Counted from the first letter of the stretch, positions 1 through 7,214 are shown. The stretch: 37,489 bases of DNA from Micromonospora sp. C95 (GCF_018070465.1 NZ_JAGPXT010000044.1:1-37489), one strand, 5' to 3'. Program-made: numbers and translations. Notes: generated from the sequence alone by a model not told the origin.

Positions 1-18
1 GGGCGGGTGGGGGGACGG

Positions 19-1326
19 TTAGGCGGGGGTGAGGGCGGCTTCGCGGAGGAGGCGGCGGGTGAGGGTGAGGCGGTCGGCGTCGGTGTCCAGGTCGGGCAGG
101 TCGCCGACGCGGATCGGCGGGCCGGCGAGCAGGGCACGGACGGCGGGCTCGCACGGCGCGGGCAGGGTGATCGTCCGGTCGAACAGGCGCAGCGCCACCC
201 GGTCGCCCTCGGTGGCCAGCTGCCACCGCAGGCCCGCACGGGCGGTGACCCGGCTGTCGGCGGTCAGCGCGGTGATCGCGGCGGCCTGGGCCAGCGGCCG
301 GATCGGCGCCGGGCGCGAGGCCGGCCAGGCCCGCTGCCGCAGCCGGGCGGCCACGTGGGCCGGATCGGCCCGGCGCAGCCAGTCCCGCAGCGCCTCGACC
401 GTCTCGGTCAGCTCCGGTTCGATGGCGTCCGGATCGGCCACGTCGGTGCCGAACGGCAGGGTTGCCCGCAGTCGCTGATCCTCGGCGGCCAGCGCGAGCA
501 GCTCCTCGACCAGCGCGTACCGGGTCAACGCCCGGACGCCCACGGTCAGGTGCAGTGAGCTGGACTCCTGCGCCTGGGCGCTGTGCAGCCAGCCGCGCGG
601 CAGGTAGAGCGCGTCACCCGGTTCCAGGACCACGTCCAGCGCGGCCGGACCCTGGGCGGTCGCGGCGACCTCGTCGGCTCGGCCACCCCACGCTTGCCGC
701 TCCAGCGGGTCGGGCAGCACCGGCGGATGGATCCGCCAGTGCTTGCGGCCGTCGACCTGGAGCACGAAGACGTCGTGGGTGTCGTAGTGGGTGGCGAAGC
801 CCTGGCTGTCCGGTGGCGTCAGGTAGGCGTTGACCTGCAACGGCTGGCTGACGGCCAGGCTCAGGTCCCGGGTGAAGTCGATCAACGCGGGCCAGGTGCG
901 GTGCAGGCCCTGCAGCACCAGGGTGGCGCCGTCGGCGTACAGCTGGAGGATCTTCTCGTCGAGGACCTGGTCGTCGATCTCGGCGCCGGCACCGCCGCCG
1001 CCGGTGTACCGCGCCGCCGGCAGCACCTGGCCGTCCTTGGCCACCCGCAGGAATGGGGTACGCAGACCACGCCGACTGAGTAGCTCGTCGGCGTCGGCCG
1101 GGCTGAGCAGGTCGGTGAAGCCGGCCGGGTTGGGCAGGTCGGCGGCGCGGGACAGCAGCGGGGTACGCCCCCAGTGGGCGGCGGCGAACTTCGCCGCTTC
1201 CACGCTGACGCAGCGGGCCAACGCGGCTGTGGTCCGCTCGGCGGGCTCGCCGAGGTCGGAGGCATCTGCGGCCGGAGACGGAGCCGCCGGGCGGCCGTGG
1301 CCGCCCGGCGGGTCGAGATGCGTCAT
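19..1326 (-). CDS. JmjC/cupin-fold Fe(II)/2-oxoglutarate oxygenase
   Basis: This 435-residue protein belongs to the JmjC/cupin_4 group that includes ribosomal oxygenases (YcfD, NO66, MINA53 types). Seen: the HxD iron motif is H180-Y-D182, followed by FVLQVDGRKHWRIHPP (about 187-202), and the distal histidine lies in YLPRGWLHSA (H248). A C-terminal winged-helix-like part follows, as in ribosomal oxygenases. Known enzymes of this fold hydroxylate Arg or His side chains of proteins using Fe(II), O2 and 2-oxoglutarate. The ATG start lies only 9 nt after the stop of an upstream 80-residue repeat peptide, so the two are almost certainly co-transcribed. I infer that the peptide is its substrate, rather than a ribosomal protein. 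The family is well supported; the substrate is a guess. Confidence 0.88.
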   Translation of the reverse strand: MTHLDPPGGHGRPAAPSPAADASDLGEPAERTTAALARCVSVEAAKFAAAHWGRTPLLSRAADLPNPAGFTDLLSPADADELLSRRGLRTPFLRVAKDGQVLPAARYTGGGGAGAEIDDQVLDEKILQLYADGATLVLQGLHRTWPALIDFTRDLSLAVSQPLQVNAYLTPPDSQGFATHYDTHDVFVLQVDGRKHWRIHPPVLPDPLERQAWGGRADEVAATAQGPAALDVVLEPGDALYLPRGWLHSAQAQESSSLHLTVGVRALTRYALVEELLALAAEDQRLRATLPFGTDVADPDAIEPELTETVEALRDWLRRADPAHVAARLRQRAWPASRPAPIRPLAQAAAITALTADSRVTARAGLRWQLATEGDRVALRLFDRTITLPAPCEPAVRALLAGPPIRVGDLPDLDTDADRLTLTRRLLREAALTPA

Positions 1327-1335
1327 GGCGATCCG

Positions 1336-1578
1336 TTACCGGGCCGCGCCGTCGGCGCCGCCGTCCTGCTGGCCCGGGGTCGCACCGCCGTCGGCCGGGC
1401 CCTCGGCACTACCGTCCGCGCCGCCGTCGTGCTGACCCGGGGTGGCACCGCCGTCGGCCGGACCCTCGGCACTACCGTCCGCGCCGCCGTCGTGCTGACC
1501 CGGAGTGGCACCGCCGTCGGCCGGACCCTCCGCCCCGCCGCCGCTGGTCGTCTGCATGTCATCGTCGTTGAGTGGCAT
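1336..1578 (-). CDS. Three-repeat small peptide, possible oxygenase substrate / RiPP-like precursor
   Basis: This 80-residue protein starts MPLNDDDMQTTSGGG and then carries three nearly identical 21-residue units (AEGPADGGATPGQHDGGADG-S), ending GAAR. It is extremely rich in Gly, Asp and Ala, with no Cys, Lys, Tyr, Trp or Phe and no signal peptide. The first two units read GQHDGG and the third GQQDGG. The start was chosen because AGGGAG stands a few nt before this ATG; an upstream in-frame extension to 1791 lacks such support and has a different composition. The JmjC oxygenase gene begins 9 nt downstream. A short leader followed by identical cores next to a hydroxylase resembles multi-core RiPP (ribosomally made, modified peptide) precursors. 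It could instead be a disordered structural protein. I do not recognise a named family. Confidence 0.75.
   Translation of the reverse strand: MPLNDDDMQTTSGGGAEGPADGGATPGQHDGGADGSAEGPADGGATPGQHDGGADGSAEGPADGGATPGQQDGGADGAAR
1346..1532 (-). repeat. Three tandem 63-bp coding repeats
   Basis: Three consecutive 63-bp units, the last incomplete at its edge, make up most of the small peptide gene. The two N-terminal units differ by only a few bases and encode identical peptides. The C-terminal unit differs slightly more and changes one His to Gln. Such near-identity suggests recent duplication or homogenisation. Confidence 0.85.
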
Positions 1579-1778
1579 CGTGCTCCCTCGGATTGACCCG
1601 CCCCCGCCGCCATTGGTCGGGTGCGTCCTGCCGCGGGTGGTACCCCGCTCCCGATCTTCTCTAACCACACCTCGCCCCACCGTAATCGCCCGAACCATCC
1701 GGCATGCCCGGTTCGCCGTCGCGGGCGGGCCGGCGGCTCCGGTGGCAGGATTGGTCGAACACTGCGACGGAGGTGCCG

Positions 1779-2516
1779 ATGATCGAACCACTGGAGCCGG
1801 TAACCGAGGACTGGCAACGTGCCCTGGCGATCGTGGCCCACCCCGACGACCTGGAGTTCGGTGCCGCCGCCGCCATCGCCCGCTGGACCGGGCAGGGCAA
1901 GGACGTCGTCTACTGCCTGGTCACCAGCGGCGAGGCGGGCATCGACGGCATGCCGCCGCCGCGTGCCCGGGAGGTCCGCGAGCAGGAGCAGCGGGAGTCG
2001 GCCGCCCTGGTGGGGGTGGACACGGTCGAGTTCCTGGGCCTGCCCGACGGGGTGCTGGAGTACGGCGTACCGCTACGCCGGGAACTGGCCGCGGTGGTCC
2101 GTCGGCACCGCCCGGAGATCGTCGTCACCAACAACTTCCGGGCCACCTGGGACGGCGCCGACGTGCTCAACCAGGCCGACCACATCGCGGTGGGCCAGGC
2201 CACCCTGGACGCGGTCCGCGACGCCGGCAACCGGTGGATCTTCCCGGAGCAGCTGACCGACGGCGTCGAGCCGTGGGGCCGGGTACGGCAGGTGTGGGCG
2301 GCCTCGTCGCCGAGTTCCCGGCACGGGGTGGACACCACCGACACGTTCGACCGGGGAGTCGCCTCGCTGCTGGCCCACGAGGCGTACCTGACCGGCCTGG
2401 GCGACGGCAGTTTCGACGCCGAGGAGTTCCTGGAGGGCGGCGCACGGCCGGTCGGCGCCCGGCTCGGGGTCCGCTACGGCACCTCCTTCGAGGTGTTCCA
2501 CTTCGACCTCGGGTAG
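1779..2516 (+). CDS. PIG-L family deacetylase (LmbE-like)
   Basis: This 245-residue zinc-dependent N-acetyl hydrolase belongs to the PIG-L/LmbE family, which includes MshB and mycothiol S-conjugate amidase. Seen: the metal-binding AHPDD motif at residues 20-24, followed by LEFGAAAAIARW, and a second metal-ligand segment QADHIAVGQ with H135. Length is normal for the family. The ATG at 1779 was chosen over an in-frame ATG at 1704 because GGAGGTG sits 4-5 nt before it. The gene is divergent from the repeat-peptide operon and has no obvious operon partner. Its substrate cannot be told from sequence; it is shorter than typical MshB or Mca, so a mycothiol role is not claimed. Confidence 0.9.
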   Translation: MIEPLEPVTEDWQRALAIVAHPDDLEFGAAAAIARWTGQGKDVVYCLVTSGEAGIDGMPPPRAREVREQEQRESAALVGVDTVEFLGLPDGVLEYGVPLRRELAAVVRRHRPEIVVTNNFRATWDGADVLNQADHIAVGQATLDAVRDAGNRWIFPEQLTDGVEPWGRVRQVWAASSPSSRHGVDTTDTFDRGVASLLAHEAYLTGLGDGSFDAEEFLEGGARPVGARLGVRYGTSFEVFHFDLG

Positions 2517-2588
2517 GGCCGCCGGCCCGGTGAGCCGGACGCGGCGACCCACCCCACAATGGGCGCGGCAGGTCGCGCCGGGCACGGG

Positions 2589-3017
2589 TCAGGGCATGAT
2601 CCGGGCGAGGTCGGTGGGCATGGTTGCCTTGACGTCCGCCCACTCGCCCTGCGTGATGTGCCGGCGCAGGGTGTCCAGCACCACCTGGACCACCCGCTGC
2701 GGGCCGCCCGCCACGTCGTACGGGAAGCCCTGGCGGACCTCGTACAGGAAGTCGTCCCGATTGAGCTTGATCGGCACGTCCTGCGGTTGCCAGCCGTCGA
2801 AGTAGATGCCCCGCACCACGACCGGCAGTTGCGCGGAGAACTCCACGCTCTCCTGCACCGGCATCCGGTCGCGCAGCAGGTGCAGCACGGTACGCAACGC
2901 GGCGTACGACTGGTTGCGCTGCTCCTTCGGCCACCCGTACGCCTGCTCGATGTCCTTGAGGATCAGGTTGGTCTTGTCCATCGAGGACTCGATCGCGGAC
3001 TGGAACTGCTCAGCCAT
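2589..3017 (-). CDS. DUF2267 domain protein
   Basis: This 142-residue protein begins MAEQFQSAIESSMDKTNLILKD, and its body (AYGWPKEQRNQSYAALRTVLHLLRDRM, then a YEVRQGFPYDV segment) matches the DUF2267 family of small helical proteins, often found in actinobacterial stress regions. No catalytic residues are known. The ATG at 3017 follows a G-rich stretch (GGGGGTGG). Its start overlaps the end of a possible 64-residue upstream gene by 8 nt, so translation may be coupled. It converges with the PIG-L gene. The family call is good; function is unknown. Confidence 0.85.
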   Translation of the reverse strand: MAEQFQSAIESSMDKTNLILKDIEQAYGWPKEQRNQSYAALRTVLHLLRDRMPVQESVEFSAQLPVVVRGIYFDGWQPQDVPIKLNRDDFLYEVRQGFPYDVAGGPQRVVQVVLDTLRRHITQGEWADVKATMPTDLARIMP

Positions 3018-3204
3018 CTGTCCACCCCCGTAGGTCGGTTTCCCACCGTCGGTCGTCGTGACGTCGCGGCGGCCCCACCGGGCCACGCCGGTACCGGATC
3101 GGGCTGTCGCGGCCGGCCCGGGCGACCCGTCGAGGCTGCTCGGACGCTCCGACGGTGCGCAGGACGCCGGTTCGCCGCCGATGCGGTACGACCCGAACGG
3201 TCAT
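3010..3204 (-). CDS. Possible small Arg-rich protein upstream of DUF2267
   Basis: This open frame of 64 codons starts MTVRVVPHRRRTGVLRTVGA and is rich in arginine. It is supported by GGAGGTGA, one of the best Shine-Dalgarno sequences in the window, 5 nt before the ATG, and by its stop codon overlapping the DUF2267 start within ATGGCTGA. Third-position GC is lower than in neighbouring genes (about three quarters by hand count), which weakens the case. No family is recognised. It could be a leader ORF whose translation opens the DUF2267 start rather than a functional protein. Confidence 0.42.
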   Translation of the reverse strand: MTVRVVPHRRRTGVLRTVGASEQPRRVARAGRDSPIRYRRGPVGPPRRHDDRRWETDLRGWTDG

Positions 3205-3288
3205 CGCGGTCACCTCCGTGGTGTCGCTTCCGCGCGGACGATCGGCAACGGCGCGTCGCCCGCTTGACCCCATGCTCGGTTGCGACCA

Positions 3289-3318
3289 GGTGAGCTGCCC
3301 TCACCCCACCCGGGTGAG
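3289..3318. promoter_or_regulatory. Overlapping alternative hairpins
   Basis: GGTGAG (3290-3295) can pair with CTCACC (3300-3305). The same CTCACCC (3300-3306) can instead pair with GGGTGAG (3312-3318) across a 5-nt loop. The two stems are mutually exclusive. On the minus strand they lie 85-115 nt upstream of the small leader gene. This could be an attenuator or a protein-binding site. Confidence 0.35.
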
Positions 3319-3410
3319 AATCACTCGCCCACCCTCCGTGACAGCATTCGTCGTCGCCACCTTTAACTCTCGGTGATCGCCTCGGCGTCATCCCCCACTG
3401 CCCTGTTCGG

Positions 3411-3540
3411 CCCCTTTGCTCTGCTTCACTCCACGCACTGGCCCACAAGCTGGTGAGATGCGCTGGGGGCACCGAGGGGCCCACCGGCCAGATCGACACG
3501 GAGAGTAGTTTGTTGCGTGGGGTGAAGCAGAGCAAAGGGA
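3411..3540. repeat. Element with 27-bp terminal inverted repeats
   Basis: Positions 3411-3437 and 3514-3540 are inverted copies matching at 25 of 27 bases; the shared core is CTTTGCTCTGCTTCAC. About 76 bp lie between, including a nested CTGGCC/GGCCAG pair. There is no coding frame inside. It resembles a MITE or large REP-like palindrome, or a long structured RNA. No target-site duplication was obvious by eye. Confidence 0.7.
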
Positions 3541-3685
3541 GCGGGGTGGCAGACCGGAAGGGCTAGGGGAGGTCTACGGATAGTGGCCACAGCTGCGCGT
3601 ACGCAGCAGCCGGGCACTGCCGGGACCGGTCCGCCGCGGTCGCATCCTCGGCCCTGCACGGCCGCCGGGCACGACGACGCGGACG

Positions 3686-4561
3686 TCAGCCGGTCTCGCC
3701 GAGCAGGGTCTGGAGTTGCCGGGCGTTGTCCTGAGCAAAGTCGCGATAGCAGTTGTTCATCAGTACGTGTGTCTGTCCGGTCTCGGCGGCCAGTTCGCGG
3801 AGCCTGGGTGCCCAGTCCTTGAGCTCCCGCGCCGAGTAGTGGTAGCCGAACTTCTCGTGGATGTCCTTGCTGGTCCACTTGTCGCTGTGCCCGTGGAAGC
3901 GCACCACCGCGAGGTCCGCGGTGGCGGCCAGCACCGGCGGAATCGACGAGCGGTGCCCCTGCGGCATGTCCACGCTGACGTACGCGAGCCGGTGCTCACG
4001 CAGGAAGTCGAGAGTCTCGGTGGCGTTGTCACCGTCGAACCAGGAAGCGTGCCGGAACTCGAAGACCGGCCGCAGCGGCGCACACCGCCGGGTCACCTCC
4101 AGCAGATACTGCTTGTTGTCCCGTCGGATGGTGAACCAGGGCGGGAACTGGAACAGCAGCGCGCCGAGCTTGCCCGCCTCGACCAGCGGGTCGAGGGCGC
4201 TGAGGAAACGGGTCCACACCTCCTCGTACGCCTGTGGCGGCAGGTCGTCGGGGTAGACGTTGCGCTTGTCGGTCTCCGGCCGCAGCTCCTTGTAGATCGC
4301 GCTGACCTTGGTGGGGTGGCCGGTGAGCAGGCTGAACGCCTTCACGTTGAAGGTGAAATCGGCCGGGGTGCGTTCGGCCCACAGCCGGGCGGTGCGCTCG
4401 GCCGGCGGTGCGTAGTAGGTGGCGTCGACCTCGACCACCGGGAACTGGCGCGCGTAGTAGGCCAGCCGTTTCTCCGGTGTGTCGGCCGTCTGCGGGTACC
4501 AGCCGGAGTCCAGCAGGGTCCGGTCGGTCCAGGACGCGGTGCCCACCTTGATCTCACCCAT
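3686..4561 (-). CDS. DUF72 (YecE-like) protein
   Basis: This 291-residue protein has the DUF72 signature: an N-terminal IKVGTASWTDRTLLDSGWYP, then YYARQFPVVEVDATYY, FTFNVKAFSLLTGHP, LLFQFPPWF and a C-terminal VLMNNCYRDFAQDNA segment. The family adopts a TIM-barrel fold; its reaction is not established. Length is normal. The start is the ATG at 4561, with the gene below a DksA/TraR-type gene in the same direction (45 nt gap), so the two may share a transcript. The family assignment is firm and the function unknown. Confidence 0.92.
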   Translation of the reverse strand: MGEIKVGTASWTDRTLLDSGWYPQTADTPEKRLAYYARQFPVVEVDATYYAPPAERTARLWAERTPADFTFNVKAFSLLTGHPTKVSAIYKELRPETDKRNVYPDDLPPQAYEEVWTRFLSALDPLVEAGKLGALLFQFPPWFTIRRDNKQYLLEVTRRCAPLRPVFEFRHASWFDGDNATETLDFLREHRLAYVSVDMPQGHRSSIPPVLAATADLAVVRFHGHSDKWTSKDIHEKFGYHYSARELKDWAPRLRELAAETGQTHVLMNNCYRDFAQDNARQLQTLLGETG

Positions 4562-4606
4562 GGGTGGAGTCCACCGTGTCCCGGACCGGCCGGCAACCGC
4601 TGCGGT

Positions 4607-5005
4607 TCAGGCCGCCCGACGCTCGCGCGTCTGCTTGCAGGTGACGCAGGTGGTGGCCGACGGGAAGATCTCCAGCCGCTCGACCGGGATGGGCGCGGTG
4701 CACCCCTCGCAGAAGCCGTAGGTGCCCTCGGCGAGCCGGGCGAGGGCGTGTTCGTACTGGGCGCGACGGTCCAGGATGGTCCGCAGCAGCGACTGCGCGG
4801 TGTCCCGCTCGGCCGTCTTGGTGCCGCTGTCGGCCTGGTCGTCTCCGGCGGTGTCGCCGACCTCGACCAGCCGCAGCACCTGGCTCTGCTGCACCGCCTG
4901 CTGGTACTCCTCGGTCAGCTCGTCGTGGCGGGCCTGCAGGGAGAGCCGGATCTGGTCGGTCTCCGCCTGGGATCGGCCGGTGCCGACCGTGTCGTGGACG
5001 AGCAT
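4607..5005 (-). CDS. DksA/TraR C4-type zinc-finger protein
   Basis: This 132-residue protein has a long helical N-terminal half (about 11-95, including a likely coiled coil) and a C-terminal C4 zinc finger with C99-x2-C102 and C120-x2-C123 (FCEGC ... TTCVTCKQ). This is the DksA/TraR layout; in known members the coiled coil enters the RNA polymerase secondary channel and modulates initiation in the stringent response. Actinobacterial versions are often RbpA-independent DksA-like proteins of uncertain role. The ATG at 5005 was preferred to an in-frame ATG at 5056 because AAAGGCAGG precedes it and the protein then starts where homologues usually do. Confidence 0.87.
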   Translation of the reverse strand: MLVHDTVGTGRSQAETDQIRLSLQARHDELTEEYQQAVQQSQVLRLVEVGDTAGDDQADSGTKTAERDTAQSLLRTILDRRAQYEHALARLAEGTYGFCEGCTAPIPVERLEIFPSATTCVTCKQTRERRAA

Positions 5006-5127
5006 CGCTGCCTGCCTTTCCTGGGCCTTATCGTCACCGCGGGCGGGTCGGTCCACACCCGGTCAAACTGCCCAAGTCATCGCACCCGGGCGCTGTGAGC
5101 CCCGCGTTTACCCTCGTTGTCGACGAC

Positions 5128-5769
5128 TCAAACCGGCCCGTCGCCGGATTCCACAAACGCCGGACGACGTGGGTCGTCGACCCGGACCACCACGTCGGCG
5201 AAGCTGGCCGGGGCGACCTCGGCGGCGTACCGGTCGAACGCGGGCACGGTCCAGGCCAGCTCGGAGTCGGTACGCCGACGTAGCGCGGCGGCGGACATCT
5301 CCAGGTGCACGACGACGTCGAAGGCCAGCCCACCGCCGAGCAGGAACGCACCGCTGACCAGCAGCACCCCGCCGGGTGGCAGGTCGACGTACGCGGCCCG
5401 GCTGGCCCGGTCCGTTCGGGCGTCCCACAGCGAGGGCAGCACCCTTCCGGACCCGTCCGGCCCCGCCGGGTCCAGCACCTCGCGCCGCAGGCCGGCCTCG
5501 TCTACCCAGCCCTCGTAGTACGAATCCGGGTTGGTCCGCCCCCGTTCCAGCCGCAGCGACGCGGGGCGCAGAAAGTCGTCGGTACGCACGTGCAGCACCG
5601 GGCGCCCGAGGGTGCGCAGTGGGTCGACCAGGGCGTCGGCCAGGTGGTCGGGGCGGGCGGCCGGTGCGCCGTCCACCGCGACCCGCAGCCGGCCGGTCGA
5701 CACCGCGCCGGCCAGCCGCTCGGCCAGCTCGCCGACCAGCAGCGGCGGTGAGATGGGACGCACGCGCAT
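5128..5769 (-). CDS. Uridine kinase-like protein with degenerate P-loop
   Basis: This 213-residue protein resembles the actinobacterial uridine-kinase-like family: LRVAVDGAPAARPDHLADAL (28-47), DDFLRPASLRLERGRTNPDSYYEGW, then WDARTDRASRAAY and VLLVSGAFLLGGGLAFD. The segment that should be the nucleotide-binding Walker A loop reads DGAPAARPD (33-41), with no GK[ST]. It may therefore not bind ATP in the normal way. The ATG at 5769 follows the regulator gene upstream in the same direction by about 50 nt, so they may be co-transcribed. Kinase activity is doubtful. Confidence 0.8.
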   Translation of the reverse strand: MRVRPISPPLLVGELAERLAGAVSTGRLRVAVDGAPAARPDHLADALVDPLRTLGRPVLHVRTDDFLRPASLRLERGRTNPDSYYEGWVDEAGLRREVLDPAGPDGSGRVLPSLWDARTDRASRAAYVDLPPGGVLLVSGAFLLGGGLAFDVVVHLEMSAAALRRRTDSELAWTVPAFDRYAAEVAPASFADVVVRVDDPRRPAFVESGDGPV

Positions 5770-5822
5770 CCGACAATGGTGCCCGGTGGTCGACGCGCTG
5801 AGGCCAGGGTGGTCCGACGGAG

Positions 5823-6434
5823 TCAGCCGGTGCGGTCGAGGGTGACCCGAGCGTCGTCGGCCAGCCGGTAGCCGACGCCGTAGACGGTGGTGACCAGCGG
5901 AACGTCCACGCCGACCTTGCCACGGAGCCGGCGCACGTGTACGTCGACCGTGCGTACGCCGGCGTGCTCGTAACCCCAGACGGCGTTGAGCAGCTGGAGC
6001 CGGGTGAAGACCCGACGGGGATTCGCGACGAGGTGCAGCAGCAGGTCGAACTCCAGCCGGGTCAGCGGCAACGGCTCGCCGTCGCGCAGCACCGACCGGG
6101 AGGCAGCCAGGATGTGCAGGGCGGGAATGGCCGGCGCGAGCTGCCGCGACGGCGTACGGCCCGCCGGCACGGTCTCGGCGCGGCGTTCCGGCACCACCGG
6201 GCCGACGGTGGTGATGGTCCCCTCCCCCCGCTCCAGCATCTCCCGTGCCGCGTCGAGCAACCGACGCGCGGCCGGGGTCAGCGACTCCTCGCACGTCAGG
6301 GGGATGGACAGGGTGACTGTCAGGACCGGAGCGGCGGTGTTGACGGGTCGACGCTGGCCGCCGGGAGGTCGACCGGGCACCGCGGGTTGGGACGTATGCC
6401 ATCCGGCGCGCGACGAAGCGGGGCTGACCGACAT
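5823..6434 (-). CDS. OmpR/PhoB-type winged-helix regulator without receiver domain
   Basis: This 203-residue protein has a C-terminal winged helix (about 105-192): LTRLEFDLLLHLVANPRRVFTRLQLLNAVWG, the recognition helix RTVDVHVRRLRGKVG and the wing TVYGVGYRL. The N-terminal 100 residues show no Asp-containing receiver domain; they hold a disordered stretch and a helix LTPAARRLLDAAREMLERG. It therefore cannot be controlled by normal phosphotransfer. The start is the ATG at 6434, preceded by AAGGAGGACC, an excellent ribosome-binding site. No histidine kinase lies nearby. Confidence 0.88.
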   Translation of the reverse strand: MSVSPASSRAGWHTSQPAVPGRPPGGQRRPVNTAAPVLTVTLSIPLTCEESLTPAARRLLDAAREMLERGEGTITTVGPVVPERRAETVPAGRTPSRQLAPAIPALHILAASRSVLRDGEPLPLTRLEFDLLLHLVANPRRVFTRLQLLNAVWGYEHAGVRTVDVHVRRLRGKVGVDVPLVTTVYGVGYRLADDARVTLDRTG

Positions 6435-6817
6435 GGTCCTCCTTGGCTGGTCCGGGTGTTCCCCACGGCCCCGGGACGCCGCTCTATCGATGCTTCCCGG
6501 CGCCCATGTGAGGGTCAAGGGGCGGCTGCGTTGCATGAATGTGACAATTGACCGACACATCGGAGCCGTCCGCTCGCTCTGCGTACGAGGCCAGATGATT
6601 ACAGCAGAGCCGCCAAGTTGACCTGATACGGGGGTGGTCCATGCCGTTCGGGGGCCTTCCGGGCGGGATGTCCGTACCCGCCCCGACGTCGCCTGTTCGC
6701 GCTCCCACGCCACCACCGTCACGCGGACGGGACAGCGGCCGGGAGACGGAGGTCGGTCACGATCACTGGTCGGCCGGTGGGCGCGAGCGGTACGACGGTG
6801 CCGACTAACCTGTACCG
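6435..6817. other. 383-bp divergent intergenic region
   Basis: This region separates the winged-helix regulator and the ankyrin gene, which diverge. No convincing gene is seen. It contains a patch of lower GC around 6530-6620 that probably carries the regulator promoter, but I could not assign -10 and -35 boxes for it. The ankyrin promoter is at the right end. Confidence 0.6.
6806..6811 (+). promoter_or_regulatory. Candidate -10 box, leaderless ankyrin gene
   Basis: TAACCT matches TANNNT and ends 6 nt before the GTG start at 6818, so transcription would begin at or next to the start codon. No Shine-Dalgarno precedes that GTG. No good -35 hexamer was found. Confidence 0.45.
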
Positions 6818-7210
6818 GTGAGCGACGAACTCGACGCCGAGACCCTGGAATTCGCGCACCGGATGTTCGACCTGGCGCGCGACGGCGCGACCCCGGAACT
6901 CGCCGGGTATGTCGACGCGGGGCTACCGGTCAACCTGACCAACGAGAAGGGTGACAGCCTGCTGATCCTGGCGGCGTACCACGCCCACCCGGCGACGGTG
7001 CGCGCGCTGCTCGACCGGGGCGCCGACCACTCGCGTGCCAACGATCGGGGCCAGACGGCGCTCGCCGCGGCGGTGTTCCGCAGCAACGGCGAGGCGGTAC
7101 GCGCACTGCTCGACGCGGGCGCCGACCCCGAGGGTGGCAACCCGTCGGCGGTGGCCACCGCCGAGTTCTTCGACCTGCCCGAGATGCTCGCGCTGCTCCG
7201 CGCCGGCTAG
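6818..7210 (+). CDS. Small ankyrin-repeat protein
   Basis: This 130-residue protein contains two to three ankyrin repeats: GDSLLILAAYHAHPATVRALLDRGADHS, GQTALAAAVFRSNGEAVRALLDAGADPE and a partial final repeat ending EMLALLRAG. Ankyrin repeats mediate protein-protein contacts; the partner is unknown. No signal peptide is present, so it is cytoplasmic. The start is GTG, apparently without a ribosome-binding site (see the -10 box just upstream). The stop lies 4 nt from the convergent methyltransferase stop. Confidence 0.9.
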   Translation: MSDELDAETLEFAHRMFDLARDGATPELAGYVDAGLPVNLTNEKGDSLLILAAYHAHPATVRALLDRGADHSRANDRGQTALAAAVFRSNGEAVRALLDAGADPEGGNPSAVATAEFFDLPEMLALLRAG

Positions 7211-7214
7211 CCGG

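Larger units (their letters stand above)
3205..3685. other. 481-bp region without a convincing gene
   Basis: Between the small DUF2267 leader and the DUF72 stop no frame has a good start with typical codon use; the long frames crossing it look like shadows. It holds a pair of overlapping hairpins near 3289-3318 and a 130-bp inverted-repeat element at 3411-3540, described separately. Base composition is less GC-rich around 3350-3540 than in the flanks. Confidence 0.7.

Noticed and set aside
1346..1532. CRISPR-like array
   Set aside because: The repeats are contiguous 63-bp units with no spacers and encode a peptide.
1174..1596. Plus-strand repeat protein opposite the small peptide
   Set aside because: It mirrors the 63-bp repeats on the other strand, has no ribosome-binding site and overlaps the oxygenase start; the minus-strand reading has the good start and neighbour.
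2963..3535. 190-codon minus-strand frame across the intergenic region
   Set aside because: No ribosome-binding site, uneven composition, and it crosses the inverted-repeat element.
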